A DNA stretch of 42,724 nt from JAXMHQ01 sp046346665. Lineage in GTDB: Bacteria; Verrucomicrobiota; Verrucomicrobiia; Limisphaerales; JAXMHQ01. Made by a program: the position numbers and the translations under genes. Shown here piece after piece: positions 33,148 through 41,252 of the stretch. Under the pieces are notes generated by a model that saw only the letters and a program-made list of their open reading frames with translations, did not search any database and was not told the DNA's origin. Position 1 is the stretch's first letter; every line of letters starts with the position of its first letter. The DNA is taken from the NCBI GenBank assembly GCA_046346665.1, contig JAXMHQ010000039.1, positions 1-42,724 of the forward strand. The letters are read 5' to 3'.

Positions 33148-35430
33148 TTATTCGTAGATTTCGTAAACGGTATTGGCGATTGCGAATTGGACGTTCTGGC
33201 CGAGGGCGAGCCAGGGGGCGGCCTGGGGTTCGCGCCGGGCGAGGGTGAAGTATTCGGGCGAACCGAACTGGACGCGGATGCGCTGGGAATTTTTGAGCTG
33301 CGCGATGGAGCCGTCGATCCATTGGTTGGAATTCTGGAAGAAATTCCTGCCCTGGACGAAGCGGTTTTGCTGGGAAGGCCGGGCGGGTTGGGGTTCGGCG
33401 CCGAGTGCGGACGGGGCCGGGGGAGCGCCGGCCATGGTGAAACCTTGGCTGGCTTCGGTGAGGCTGTCCTGCAGTGCGACGGCGGGTGCCGCGGCGGATT
33501 TCAGGGCGAAACCGGATCGCGCGCCGGCGAGTGCCTGGTTGCCGGTGCGCTCGTCTTTGAAGGAATTCCAGTTGGCGGAGGCGGCCTCGTTGAGGCGGCG
33601 GTCTGAATTGAGCAGCGGCAGCGATTGGCGCGCGAGGGGCATGGCTTTTTCGTCTTCGGCGATCAGGTAGGCGGTGTAAGGGGTGACGATGCCGTACTGG
33701 CGGGCGAGGCGGGTGACTTCGTCGCGGAGTTCGGTGTTTTCGCCGTGCAACCGGATGTCATCGAGCAGGTAGCCGATGCGGCGTGTGGCCCAGAGGCGCG
33801 GGAGGAAGGCGGCATTGTCGGGTTCGGAATCGGAGAAGCGGACTTTTCGGGTGAACGACTTATGTTCGCCGTTGACGCTGCCTTCGATCTCGAGCGTGGC
33901 GTCGCCGCGGCCGGTGTAGCGGCCGACGACGAGGAGTTGTTCGCCCCGGAACAGGTCGGGGAGCGGGGCGGGGTAGAGGCTTTCCACGTGGACGCCGCCG
34001 CGGATGGCGAGGGAGGGGTTGGCGAGGACGGGTTGGTTGATCTTGGCGAAGAAGCTTGAAACCTTCACTTCGAGATCTTCCTCGGGCAGCACGTATTGGC
34101 AGGAGCCGCGGGTGGTTTCCGCGATTCGATCGAGCAGGTGGGTGTTGACGTCGGTCCCGATCCCGAAGCAGAAGACGCGGGCGCGGTTTTTATTGGAATC
34201 GCCGGCGTGGGTGACGATGCCGTCTTCATTGCGCAGTCCGACGGTGGGCTGGCCGTCGGTGAGAAACACGATTGCCAGCGGGCGATTGGTGTCGGATTTG
34301 GTGGCGCGCGCGGAAAGGGCCCGCTGGAGGGCGTCGTCGATGGCGGTGCCGCCGGTGGGGTTCAGGCGTTTGACATATTCCAGTGCCCGGGCGCGGTTGT
34401 CGCGGCTGGCGTCCACCACGCCGTCGAACAGCGCGTTCACATCGGTGGAGAAACGGATGATTTCGAACCGGTCGTGTTCGTTGAGATTTTCGATGCAGAA
34501 CTGGAGTGCGCGTTTGGCCTGGTCGAGTTTGTGGCCGCTCATGGAGCCGGAGGTGTCGATCACGAACACGATATCCTTGGGCAGCACCTGTTCATCGCGC
34601 AAATCGTCGCCGGGCGACGCGAGCAGGAGGAAATAGCCGTCCTCGCCGGGCGGCCGTGTAGTGAGCAGGTGGAGGCCGAGGTCGCGTTTTTCCGGCGCGA
34701 AATAGAGGGTGAAATCCGTGTCGGGCCGCGCGTCGGAGACCTCGTAGCTGGCGGTGGCGTGGCGCGGGCCATCTCGTTTGATGTCGATAGTGTGGGTGGG
34801 GGAATAGATGGAGTGGATGGGATCCTGGGAAATGAGATCGACCTGGATGCGGACGTTGTGGATGGGGGCGGCGGAGAATTTTTCGGTGTTCAGCGGGTAA
34901 GTGTAGCCGACGAGGCCGTTGTCGGCGGTGAGCACCTGGGAATAGGAGAGCGAGATGCGTTTGGTGCCGTGGCCTTCGATGGGGTAGACGCGGACTTTGA
35001 AGACGTCGCGTCCGGCGTATTCGAGCAGGGCGGGGTCTTTGGCTTTGCGGACGATTTCCTCGAAGATGGCGCGGGCCTTGTCGGCTGGGAGCAGTTCGGC
35101 TTCGACGGGGTGTCCGCCGATTTCCATGGTGAAATGGTCGATGCTGGCGCCTTTAGGGATGGGGAAGATGTAGGTGCCTTCGAGGGTTTCGGGGTTGGGG
35201 TTGCGGAATTCCTGGTCGACGGTGGTGGTGGCGAGGGGGCCATCGATTCGGACTTTCACGTGGTGATAGGCAATTTCGAGCGGGGCGAAGGTGCGGACGG
35301 GTGGCGGCCATTGTTCGGGTCTGGGCGGGATGGGATGCCAGTGGCCGGGGTCGACGATGATCAACCCGTCGGCGAATGCTGGAGAAACCGCTGCAAAGAG
35401 CGCCAGGAGAAGGGCAGAAATCCATTTCAT
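33148..35430 (-). CDS. VIT and von Willebrand A domain protein
   Basis: A 760-residue secreted protein, homologous in layout to inter-alpha-trypsin inhibitor heavy chains. The signal peptide is MKWISALLLALFAAVSPAFA. A VIT domain covers about 45-170 (VDQEFRNPNPETLEGTYIFP, LPADKARAIFEEIVRK). A VWA domain covers about 285-460 with an intact metal-ion adhesion site DTSGSMSGHK (Asp292, Ser294, Ser296) and LTDGQPTVG. The remaining part has no motif I recognise. VIT/VWA proteins in bacteria are often adhesins or envelope-assembly factors; the partner is unknown. The gene converges on purE across a long hairpin. Confidence 0.92.
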   Translation of the reverse strand: MKWISALLLALFAAVSPAFADGLIIVDPGHWHPIPPRPEQWPPPVRTFAPLEIAYHHVKVRIDGPLATTTVDQEFRNPNPETLEGTYIFPIPKGASIDHFTMEIGGHPVEAELLPADKARAIFEEIVRKAKDPALLEYAGRDVFKVRVYPIEGHGTKRISLSYSQVLTADNGLVGYTYPLNTEKFSAAPIHNVRIQVDLISQDPIHSIYSPTHTIDIKRDGPRHATASYEVSDARPDTDFTLYFAPEKRDLGLHLLTTRPPGEDGYFLLLASPGDDLRDEQVLPKDIVFVIDTSGSMSGHKLDQAKRALQFCIENLNEHDRFEIIRFSTDVNALFDGVVDASRDNRARALEYVKRLNPTGGTAIDDALQRALSARATKSDTNRPLAIVFLTDGQPTVGLRNEDGIVTHAGDSNKNRARVFCFGIGTDVNTHLLDRIAETTRGSCQYVLPEEDLEVKVSSFFAKINQPVLANPSLAIRGGVHVESLYPAPLPDLFRGEQLLVVGRYTGRGDATLEIEGSVNGEHKSFTRKVRFSDSEPDNAAFLPRLWATRRIGYLLDDIRLHGENTELRDEVTRLARQYGIVTPYTAYLIAEDEKAMPLARQSLPLLNSDRRLNEAASANWNSFKDERTGNQALAGARSGFALKSAAAPAVALQDSLTEASQGFTMAGAPPAPSALGAEPQPARPSQQNRFVQGRNFFQNSNQWIDGSIAQLKNSQRIRVQFGSPEYFTLARREPQAAPWLALGQNVQFAIANTVYEIYE

Positions 35431-35469
35431 GCCCGGTGAGACGGAAGGCGGGGCGGAATGCTCCGCGAA

Positions 35470-35558
35470 AAAAGGCAGAAGTTAGAAAGCAGAATGCAGA
35501 AAATCAAAAGGCACGTCGCTACACCGCCGGGTTTTCTGCATTCTACATTCTGCCTTTT
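35470..35558. repeat. 7-8 bp micro-repeat inverted element (VIT-galE gap)
   Basis: The left arm (35470-35503) has units like GCAGAAG, TTAGAAA, GCAGAAT and GCAGAAAA. The right arm (35532-35558) is its imperfect complement, including an exact 13-bp match (AGAATGCAGAAAA against TTTTCTGCATTCT). The arms differ in length by one unit. The spacer is about 28 bases. The element ends 40 bases past the galE stop (galE is on the minus strand) and starts 39 bases upstream of the VIT gene start. Confidence 0.8.
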
Positions 35559-35598
35559 GGCAGACTGGGGACTCGCATAGCTCGTCCCTCCCGGTGGT

Positions 35599-36570
35599 TT
35601 AGTCCGGGTATCCCGTGGGGTGTTTTTTGTGCCAGGCCCAGGCGGTGGCGATGATGTCTTCGAGCTTCGCGAATTTTGGTTTCCAGCCGAGTTCCCGGAT
35701 GGCTTTGTCGGCGGCGGCAACGAGGCGAGGGGGATCGCCGGGGCGGCGCGGTTTTTCGACCGTCGGGATTTTTTTGCCGGTGACTTTCTCGCACATTTCG
35801 ATCACCTGCCGGACCGAGTAGCCGTCGCCGTTGCCGAGGTTATAGAATCCCTGTTTGCCGGGTTGGAGGCCGAGCATGTGGGCCTGGGCGAGGTCTTTGA
35901 TGTGAATGTAATCGCGGATGCAGGTGCCGTCGGGCGTGGGGTAATCGGTGCCGTAGATTTCGCAATGGGTTTTCTGGCCGAGGGCGACCTGGAGGACGTT
36001 GGGGATGAGATGGGTTTCGATGCGGTGATGTTCACCGAACTGTTCACTGGCGCCGGCGGCGTTGAAGTATCGGAACGCGATGAATTCGAGCTTGTAGATT
36101 TGTTGGTACCAGAGCAGGGCTTTTTCGAACATCAACTTGGATTCGCCGTAGGGATTGATGGGGCGCTGCGGGAGATCCTCGGTCATGGGGACGCGGTCGG
36201 GCGGGCCGTAAGTGGCGCAGGTGGAGCTGAAGACGAATTTCTTCACGCCGCATTCGACGGCGGCATCGGCGAATTTCAGGGCGTTGACGAAGTTGTTGTG
36301 GAAATATTTTTTGGGATTCGTCATGGATTCGCCGACCAGGGCGCTGGCGGCGAAGTGCATGATGGCATCTGGCTTTGCGGAGCGGACGGAATCGAGAATA
36401 TGGCCGTCCTGTTCGGGTTTGCCGGAGATGAAGGTGGCGCGTGGGTCGACGGCGGAGCGGTGGCCTTCGGTGAGGTTATCGTAGACGGTGGCCTGGTGGC
36501 CGGCGTTGAGGAGTTCCTCCGTGCAGATGGACCCGATATAACCGGCGCCTCCGGTGACGAAAACGTGCAT
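35599..36570 (-). CDS. galE: UDP-glucose 4-epimerase
   Basis: GalE interconverts UDP-glucose and UDP-galactose with bound NAD+. The 323-residue short-chain dehydrogenase-type protein has the Rossmann motif VTGGAGYIGS near residue 5, the catalytic region FSSTCATYG with the downstream YGESKLMFE (Tyr and Lys of YxxxK), and RYFNAAGA. The C-terminal segment has the substrate-binding GTDYPTPDGTCIRDYIH. Length is close to E. coli GalE (338). It stands alone between two repeat elements, with no other galactose gene near; a role in cell-surface sugar supply is likely. Confidence 0.95.
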   Translation of the reverse strand: MHVFVTGGAGYIGSICTEELLNAGHQATVYDNLTEGHRSAVDPRATFISGKPEQDGHILDSVRSAKPDAIMHFAASALVGESMTNPKKYFHNNFVNALKFADAAVECGVKKFVFSSTCATYGPPDRVPMTEDLPQRPINPYGESKLMFEKALLWYQQIYKLEFIAFRYFNAAGASEQFGEHHRIETHLIPNVLQVALGQKTHCEIYGTDYPTPDGTCIRDYIHIKDLAQAHMLGLQPGKQGFYNLGNGDGYSVRQVIEMCEKVTGKKIPTVEKPRRPGDPPRLVAAADKAIRELGWKPKFAKLEDIIATAWAWHKKHPTGYPD

Positions 36571-36621
36571 CCCGTATGACTAGAGGCGGCGGAGCGAAAT
36601 TTCAAATAAAAACAGCAGGCG

Positions 36622-36733
36622 AAACGCAGAGGCGCGGAGAACGCGGAGAGCGGCGGGGAAAAGTGTCCGTGTAATCTGCGGATTTCCGGTTTTTTTCCGT
36701 GTGTACCTTGGCGTTCTCGGCGCCTCTGCGTTT
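36622..36733. repeat. Micro-repeat inverted element upstream of galE
   Basis: A 23-bp arm (36622-36644) beginning AAACGCAGAGGCGC is complementary at 22 of 23 positions to 36711-36733. The left arm is made of near-repeats of about 8 bp (CGCAGAGG, CGCGGAGA, ACGCGGAG). CGCAGAG-rich repeats of this kind are widespread in bacterial genomes. The 66-base centre contains no frame or motif I recognise. Confidence 0.8.
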
Positions 36734-36740
36734 AACGGGT

Positions 36741-36796
36741 CCGCAATCTTACGATTGCGGCTACGGGGAAGGGAAACCGCAATCTTAAGATTGCGG
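36741..36796. repeat. Tandem 20-bp palindromes
   Basis: Two near-identical palindromes lie 16 bases apart: CCGCAATCTTACGATTGCGG (36741-36760) and the perfect CCGCAATCTTAAGATTGCGG (36777-36796). The second ends 4 bases before the stop codon of the LolA-like gene, which is transcribed towards it on the minus strand. They may act as transcript-end or processing structures; they lack a clean T-tract. Confidence 0.8.
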
Positions 36797-36800
36797 CTGT

Positions 36801-37544
36801 CTAGTTATCGAAGTTGAACTCGATGCGGGTGCGGGTTTTGGCCTGGGGATTTTCGATTTGCATTTCCTCGAGGCGCCACTGCCCGTTGACCTTTTTGAAA
36901 TCCTTGGGATCGAATTCCTTGAGGAGCTTGTTGTTGGAATCGTAGGCTTCGGCGTGGACGATGCCGCTGGTTTCGTCGTCGATCCAGGAGAGCACGCGGG
37001 CGTAGGCGCCGGCGGCGGGCTGGGGGTTGGTGCTTTCGAGGACGTGGCAGGCGCGGCTGCGGGAGATTTCGTTGCGCAGGAGGCGCTGGTCGGGCCAGTG
37101 GAAGAATTCGAGCCCGAGGTCGACGAGCCAGAAATCGGATCCGGCGAAGGGGATCATGAGTTCGTTGCCGGCCTGGGTGCGGATGACGGCGTCGTTGCCG
37201 ATGGTGTAGGCGGTATGGCCGCCGGGTTCGTGGGTGATGACGAGTGATTCGCGGGCGCCGTTGGTGGGACCGACGGTGTAGATGCTCATCCAGTTGGTCG
37301 GGGTGGCGACGGTGTCGACCTGGATGGGGGTTTCGGTCCAGTTGCGTTTGGCGTCGCGGATCTTCAGGACGCCGTTGTTGGTGAAGCTGTCGGCCGGGCG
37401 CTGGGAGAGAATGGAAACGACCAATTCGCGGCCTTTGGCGGCGGCTTCGGCGGGGTCGAGGGGTTTGGGTTTGGCCGGGCGATCGACGGAGGCGCCGAGG
37501 AGCAGGGCTGCGCCCAGGAGCAGCAGGGGCAGCCGGGGGTTCAT
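36801..37544 (-). CDS. LolA-like outer-membrane lipoprotein-sorting family protein
   Basis: The 247-residue product begins with a signal peptide (MNPRLPLLLLGAALLLGASV). The mature part has the beta-rich LolA-like pattern of the TP_0789-type family, with GVLKIRDAKRNWTETPIQVD early, FAGSDFWLVDLGLEFFHWP in the middle and EEMQIENPQAKTRTRIEF near the end. Such proteins are periplasmic and thought to carry lipids or lipoproteins; direct function is not shown. The start overlaps the stop of lon (ATGA, 37541-37544), so it is translated from the lon message, linking it to an envelope or stress role by context. Confidence 0.8.
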   Translation of the reverse strand: MNPRLPLLLLGAALLLGASVDRPAKPKPLDPAEAAAKGRELVVSILSQRPADSFTNNGVLKIRDAKRNWTETPIQVDTVATPTNWMSIYTVGPTNGARESLVITHEPGGHTAYTIGNDAVIRTQAGNELMIPFAGSDFWLVDLGLEFFHWPDQRLLRNEISRSRACHVLESTNPQPAAGAYARVLSWIDDETSGIVHAEAYDSNNKLLKEFDPKDFKKVNGQWRLEEMQIENPQAKTRTRIEFNFDN

Positions 37545-39952
37545 TTGGACTGCAGGCTCAGGGGGAGAAGCTCGGCGATATGGCGGACGAAATGGACTTT
37601 GAGCTTCTTGCGGACTTCATCGGGGACCTCCTGCCAGTCGGTGCGGTTCTGGTCGGGCAAAATAATTTCCCGGATGCCGAAGCGGGCGGCGGCGAGGACT
37701 TTTTCCTTGATGCCGCCGACGCGGAGGACGCGGCCGCGGAGGCTGATTTCGCCGGTCATGGCGACCTCGGCGCGCACGCGGCGGCGGGTGAGCATGGAAG
37801 CGAGCGCGACGAGCAGGGTGACGCCGGCGCTGGGTCCGTCCTTGGGCGTGGCGCCCGCGGGGACGTGAATGTGGATGTCGAACTTGCTGAAATCGGAAAG
37901 GTCGATGCCGAGGGTTGTGGACTGGCTGCGGAGATAGCTGAGGGCGGTTTGGGCGCTTTCCTTCATGACTTCGCCGAGGGAGCCGGTGAGGAGGAGTCCG
38001 CCTTTGCCGGCCATGCGGGTGGCTTCGATGAACATGACTTCGCCGCCGACGGGGGTCCAGGCGAGGCCGGTGGCGATGCCGGTTTCCTTGATGGCTTCGG
38101 CGGATTCGGAGACGAACCGGGCGGAGCCGAGGTAATCCTTCAGGAGTTCGGGTTTGACGACGACGGGTTTGGCGATGTGGCCGTTGCTGACGATTTTGCG
38201 GGTGGCCTTGCGGGTGAGCGCGGCGATTTCGCGTTCCAACTGGCGGACGCCCGCTTCGCGGGTGTAATCCTGGATGACGCGGCGGATGGTGGTGTCGGGA
38301 ATTTTGAGTTCGCGTTTTGCGAGGCCGTGTTCCTCGAGTTGGCGGGGGACGAGGTAGCGCCGGGCGATCTGGAGTTTTTCCGATTCCGTGTAGCTGGGGA
38401 GTTCGATGACTTCGAGGCGGTCGCGGAGGGCGGGGTGGATGGGTTCGAGCCAATTGGCGGTCGTGAGGAACAGGACGCGCGAGAGGTCGAACGGCAGGTC
38501 CAGATAATAATCGGTGAACGTGCTGTTCTGGGCGGGGTCGAGGACTTCGAGCAGTGCGGCGGCGGGGTCGCCGCGGAAATCGGCACCGACCTTGTCGAGT
38601 TCGTCGAGGAGGATGACGGGGTTGCGGCTTTCGACGCGTTTGAGGGTTTGGATGATGCGTCCGGGGAGGGCGCCGACGTAGGTGCGGCGGTGTCCGCGAA
38701 TTTCTGCTTCATCGCGCATGCCGCCGAGGGCGATGCGGGCGAATTTGCGGCCGAGGGCTTCGGCGACGCTGCGGCCGAGGGAGGTTTTGCCGACGCCGGG
38801 GGGGCCGACGAGGCAGAGGATGGGGCCCTTGATTTGTTTGCGGCGTTTGATGACGGCGAGAAATTCGATCAGGCGATCCTTGACCTTGGTGAGGCCGAAG
38901 TGTTGTTCGTTGAGGATGCGTTCGGCTTCCTTGAGATCGATTTTGTCCTCGGTCTCCTTTTCCCATGGCAGGTTGAGAATCCAGTCGAGGTAATGCCGGG
39001 TGACGGCGTATTCGGCGGCGGCAGTGGGGATTTGCTGGAGGCGATCGACTTCCTGAAGCGCGGTTTTGCGGGCCTCGGCGGGCATGGGGGTGCCCTCGAT
39101 GCGGTCCTGGAGGCTGCGGATTTCGCCGAGGTTGGTGTCGACCTCGCCGAGTTCGCGTTGGATGGCGCGGAGTTGTTCGCGGAGGAAGAAATCGCGCTGG
39201 GTTTTGGAAATGGAGCTGGCGACCTCGGTCTGGATTTTTGAGCTGAGGGTGAGGACTTCGTGTTCGCGGCCGAGCAGCGGGAGCAGGAAGGTGAGGCGAT
39301 CCTTGACGGAGGTGGTTTCGAGGAGTTTCTGGCGTTCCTCGAGGCTGAGGTTGAGATTGACGGCGACGAGGTCGGCGAAGTGGCCGGGGTCCTCGGTATT
39401 GAGTGCGGCGATTTTGACCTGTTCGGACAGGGCGGGGGAGAGCTTGATGATTTCCTGGAACTGGCCCTGCGCGTTGCGCATCATGGCGGTGAGTTCCACG
39501 GAATCCTCCTTGTTATCCTTCATCAGCTCGAACTTGGCGCTGAGGTAGGGTTCGGTGGTGGTGTATTCCTTGATGCGGATGCGCCAGAGTCCTTCGACGA
39601 GCACGCGGACGGTGTTGTCGGGGAACTTGAGCATTTTGAGGAGGCGCGCGGCGCAGCCGACTTCGTGGATTTCCTCCGGGGTGGGATTTTCGGCTTCGGG
39701 TTTGCGCTGGAGGGCGACGCCGAGCAGGCGTTCGCCGCCGGCGACGTCGTCGATGAGCTTGATGCTTCCGGGTGTCTCGACAAGGAGCGGCGCGACCATT
39801 CCGGGGAAGATGACGATATCGGACAGGCCGAGGATGGCGAGTTCCTGGGGGAGCGAATGCGCGGAGACCCGTGCGGGCGCTTCCGGGTTTCCGGCAGCGC
39901 CGAGAATGCTGATAAATTCCGTGTCGGGCGAGGTCATCGTCGCATCAGTCAT
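37541..39952 (-). CDS. lon: ATP-dependent protease Lon
   Basis: Lon degrades misfolded and regulatory proteins in the cytosol. The 803-residue product has the N-terminal substrate-binding LON domain (LAILGLSDIVIFPGMVAPLL near residue 40), a coiled-coil linker (QRDFFLREQLRAIQRELGE), the AAA+ module with Walker A GPPGVGKTS and Walker B VILLDELDKVG, and the C-terminal protease with Ser708 in PKDGPSAG and Lys749 in GGIKEK. Length matches bacterial LonA (about 780-820). It follows hsp20 after 43 bases and overlaps the LolA-like gene, so chaperone and protease probably share a transcript. Confidence 0.96.
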   Translation of the reverse strand: MTDATMTSPDTEFISILGAAGNPEAPARVSAHSLPQELAILGLSDIVIFPGMVAPLLVETPGSIKLIDDVAGGERLLGVALQRKPEAENPTPEEIHEVGCAARLLKMLKFPDNTVRVLVEGLWRIRIKEYTTTEPYLSAKFELMKDNKEDSVELTAMMRNAQGQFQEIIKLSPALSEQVKIAALNTEDPGHFADLVAVNLNLSLEERQKLLETTSVKDRLTFLLPLLGREHEVLTLSSKIQTEVASSISKTQRDFFLREQLRAIQRELGEVDTNLGEIRSLQDRIEGTPMPAEARKTALQEVDRLQQIPTAAAEYAVTRHYLDWILNLPWEKETEDKIDLKEAERILNEQHFGLTKVKDRLIEFLAVIKRRKQIKGPILCLVGPPGVGKTSLGRSVAEALGRKFARIALGGMRDEAEIRGHRRTYVGALPGRIIQTLKRVESRNPVILLDELDKVGADFRGDPAAALLEVLDPAQNSTFTDYYLDLPFDLSRVLFLTTANWLEPIHPALRDRLEVIELPSYTESEKLQIARRYLVPRQLEEHGLAKRELKIPDTTIRRVIQDYTREAGVRQLEREIAALTRKATRKIVSNGHIAKPVVVKPELLKDYLGSARFVSESAEAIKETGIATGLAWTPVGGEVMFIEATRMAGKGGLLLTGSLGEVMKESAQTALSYLRSQSTTLGIDLSDFSKFDIHIHVPAGATPKDGPSAGVTLLVALASMLTRRRVRAEVAMTGEISLRGRVLRVGGIKEKVLAAARFGIREIILPDQNRTDWQEVPDEVRKKLKVHFVRHIAELLPLSLQSK

Positions 39953-39995
39953 ATTGGATGCCGCCTGCCGGAAAAGAATTCAGAGAAGGAGAGGT

Positions 39996-40406
39996 TCAAT
40001 CTCCTTCGGTGATTTGCAGCTTGGTGCTTTTGGCCTGCGATTGCGTCAGCGGCACGTCGATGCGCAGGAATCCGTTCAGGTAGGCGGCCTTGGCCTGGCT
40101 CAGGTCGTAACCGGGAGGCAGTTCAAGGACGCTTTCGAACGGACCGTAATTGATTTCCATCACCAGAAAACTGCATTTCGGCGCGCGGCAACCGTCCGGC
40201 CGGGTGCCACTGATCCGCAGGCGGTTTCCCTCCACTGTGATTTCGAGGTTATCGCTGCGCATTCCGGCCAGTTCCACTTTGATCACAAGGCCGTTGTCCG
40301 TGGAATACACATCGGTGTTCGGAACCCAATGCGCCTTGGCGGATCCCTGTCCGCCTGACGAGCGGGTTACAAAATGCACGGACGAACTGACTTTGCACAT
40401 GGCCAT
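39996..40406 (-). CDS. Hsp20-family small heat-shock protein
   Basis: An alpha-crystallin-domain holdase chaperone. From ATG 40406 the protein is 136 residues; an upstream GTG at 40433 and an ATG at 40400 are alternatives. The alpha-crystallin domain spans roughly 35-125: VPNTDVYSTDNGLVIKVELA, NLEITVEGNRLRISG, and the FESVLELPPG and YLNGFLRIDVPL pair that closes the fold. The C-terminal tail lacks a clear I-x-I/V motif (KLQI is the closest), which may alter oligomer assembly. It lies between a Cys-rich mini membrane protein and lon, the second gene of the run. Confidence 0.9.
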   Translation of the reverse strand: MAMCKVSSSVHFVTRSSGGQGSAKAHWVPNTDVYSTDNGLVIKVELAGMRSDNLEITVEGNRLRISGTRPDGCRAPKCSFLVMEINYGPFESVLELPPGYDLSQAKAAYLNGFLRIDVPLTQSQAKSTKLQITEGD

Positions 40407-40452
40407 TCCAGCGAAAAAAATTATCCGAGGCACTTTGCCGAGGCAAGCGCCG

Positions 40453-40656
40453 TTATTTCATTTTGACGATCATTTGCGGCGTCTCACCCTTGCGCGTGTG
40501 CAACACCACCGACATTTTCGGCCCGGCATGACCGGCCGAACACCCGCAGGGTGTGTCCCGGTGAAAATCAAACTTTCGCCGGCGCATTTTCCCCCAAACC
40601 AGCAGCAAGGCTGCCCCCCCGACAATCGCAAGCGAAACCAACTGCTGCCAATCCAT
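40453..40656 (-). CDS. Small Cys-containing single-pass membrane protein
   Basis: A 67-residue product with one N-terminal membrane segment (VSLAIVGGAALLLVW, about residues 7-21), a basic stop-transfer run (KMRRRKF) and a Cys pair in TPCGCSAGHAG. The layout resembles FeoB-associated Cys-rich membrane proteins, but no feo gene is nearby, so the name is not applied. The CGC motif could bind a metal or take part in redox chemistry. It is the first gene of a run with hsp20, lon and a LolA-like gene; the gap to hsp20 is 46 bases. Coding character is supported by the ordered layout and a promoter just upstream. Confidence 0.65.
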   Translation of the reverse strand: MDWQQLVSLAIVGGAALLLVWGKMRRRKFDFHRDTPCGCSAGHAGPKMSVVLHTRKGETPQMIVKMK

Positions 40657-40690
40657 GGTCGCAAGATAACCCCAAAAGTCAGGGGTGCAA
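40657..40690 (-). promoter_or_regulatory. Candidate promoter of the Cys-protein/hsp20/lon operon
   Basis: On the minus strand, TTGCAC (40685-40690) and TATCTT (40663-40668) are separated by 16 bases. The predicted transcription start, about 7 bases after the -10, falls on the ATG at 40656, which would give a leaderless message. There is no recognisable sigma-32 or CIRCE-like heat-shock element. Each box matches only 4 of 6 consensus bases. Confidence 0.35.
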
Positions 40691-40762
40691 CAAATGATTT
40701 AATGCTGCCGAAGCACCTTATTTTGAACGAGCTCAGGCAAAATACGGAAGAGGGAACATATT

Positions 40763-40802
40763 GTTTAGGAGTTTAAGAGTTTGTGAGATTAGGAGTTCTG
40801 GA
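40763..40802. repeat. Single-armed 8-bp micro-repeat array
   Basis: Five consecutive 8-bp units lie in register: GTTTAGGA, GTTTAAGA, GTTTGTGA, GATTAGGA, GTTCTGGA. Unit GTTTAGGA is also present, on the complementary strand, in the ribD-ribE element. No complementary arm is visible nearby, so this copy cannot form the hairpin. It lies in the divergent gap between the Cys-protein gene and the thioesterase gene. Confidence 0.75.
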
Positions 40803-40844
40803 TTCTGACTTTCCCTGGTGCGGTTGGGGTTCTAGTCTCATCGC

Positions 40845-41252
40845 ATGGCTGCGCCTCTGTTTGTTCATTCCCACCGGGTGGCTTACTCGGAATGCACGGT
40901 TGGCAATCACATTTATTACTCGCGGTATCTCGACCTGCTCGAAGCCGCGCGCGGGGAATTTTTCCGGCATTTGGGCTGTCCGTTGCTGGATTGGCAGGCG
41001 CAGGGCGTCGTTTTCCCCGTGATCGAATGCCGGCTTCGCTACAAGGCGCCGGCGCGATACGACGATGTCCTGAGCATCGAGGTGAGGCCCGTTTTCGCCG
41101 AAAAGATCCGCCTCAATTTCGGTTCCCGGATTTTGAACCAGTCCGGCGCGCTGATCCTGGAGGCGGAGACGCATCATGTTTGCACGGATTTGCAGGACAA
41201 GCCGCGCCGGTTGCCGCCCGAGCTGCTCGTGAAACTGGCGCCATGGCTTTGA
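40845..41252 (+). CDS. Hotdog-fold acyl-CoA thioesterase (YbgC/4HBT family)
   Basis: A 135-residue hotdog protein. The long active-site helix region is visible as NHIYYSRYLDLLEAARGEFF, with flanking VAYSECTVG. The usual Asp of the YSDTD motif in 4HBT enzymes is replaced by the ECTVG sequence, so the catalytic residue may be the nearby Glu or lie in the helix. FPVIECRLRYKAPARYDD and the ETHHVC strand complete the fold. It probably hydrolyses acyl-CoA thioesters; the acyl chain is unknown. The gene stands alone. Its stop codon lies inside the left arm of an inverted repeat. Confidence 0.88.
   Translation: MAAPLFVHSHRVAYSECTVGNHIYYSRYLDLLEAARGEFFRHLGCPLLDWQAQGVVFPVIECRLRYKAPARYDDVLSIEVRPVFAEKIRLNFGSRILNQSGALILEAETHHVCTDLQDKPRRLPPELLVKLAPWL

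Noticed and set aside
37580..39241. A 553-codon open frame on the plus strand opposite lon.
   Set aside because: It is rich in Gly, Asp and Ala as expected for the complement of a GC-rich gene, and lon itself is unmistakable.
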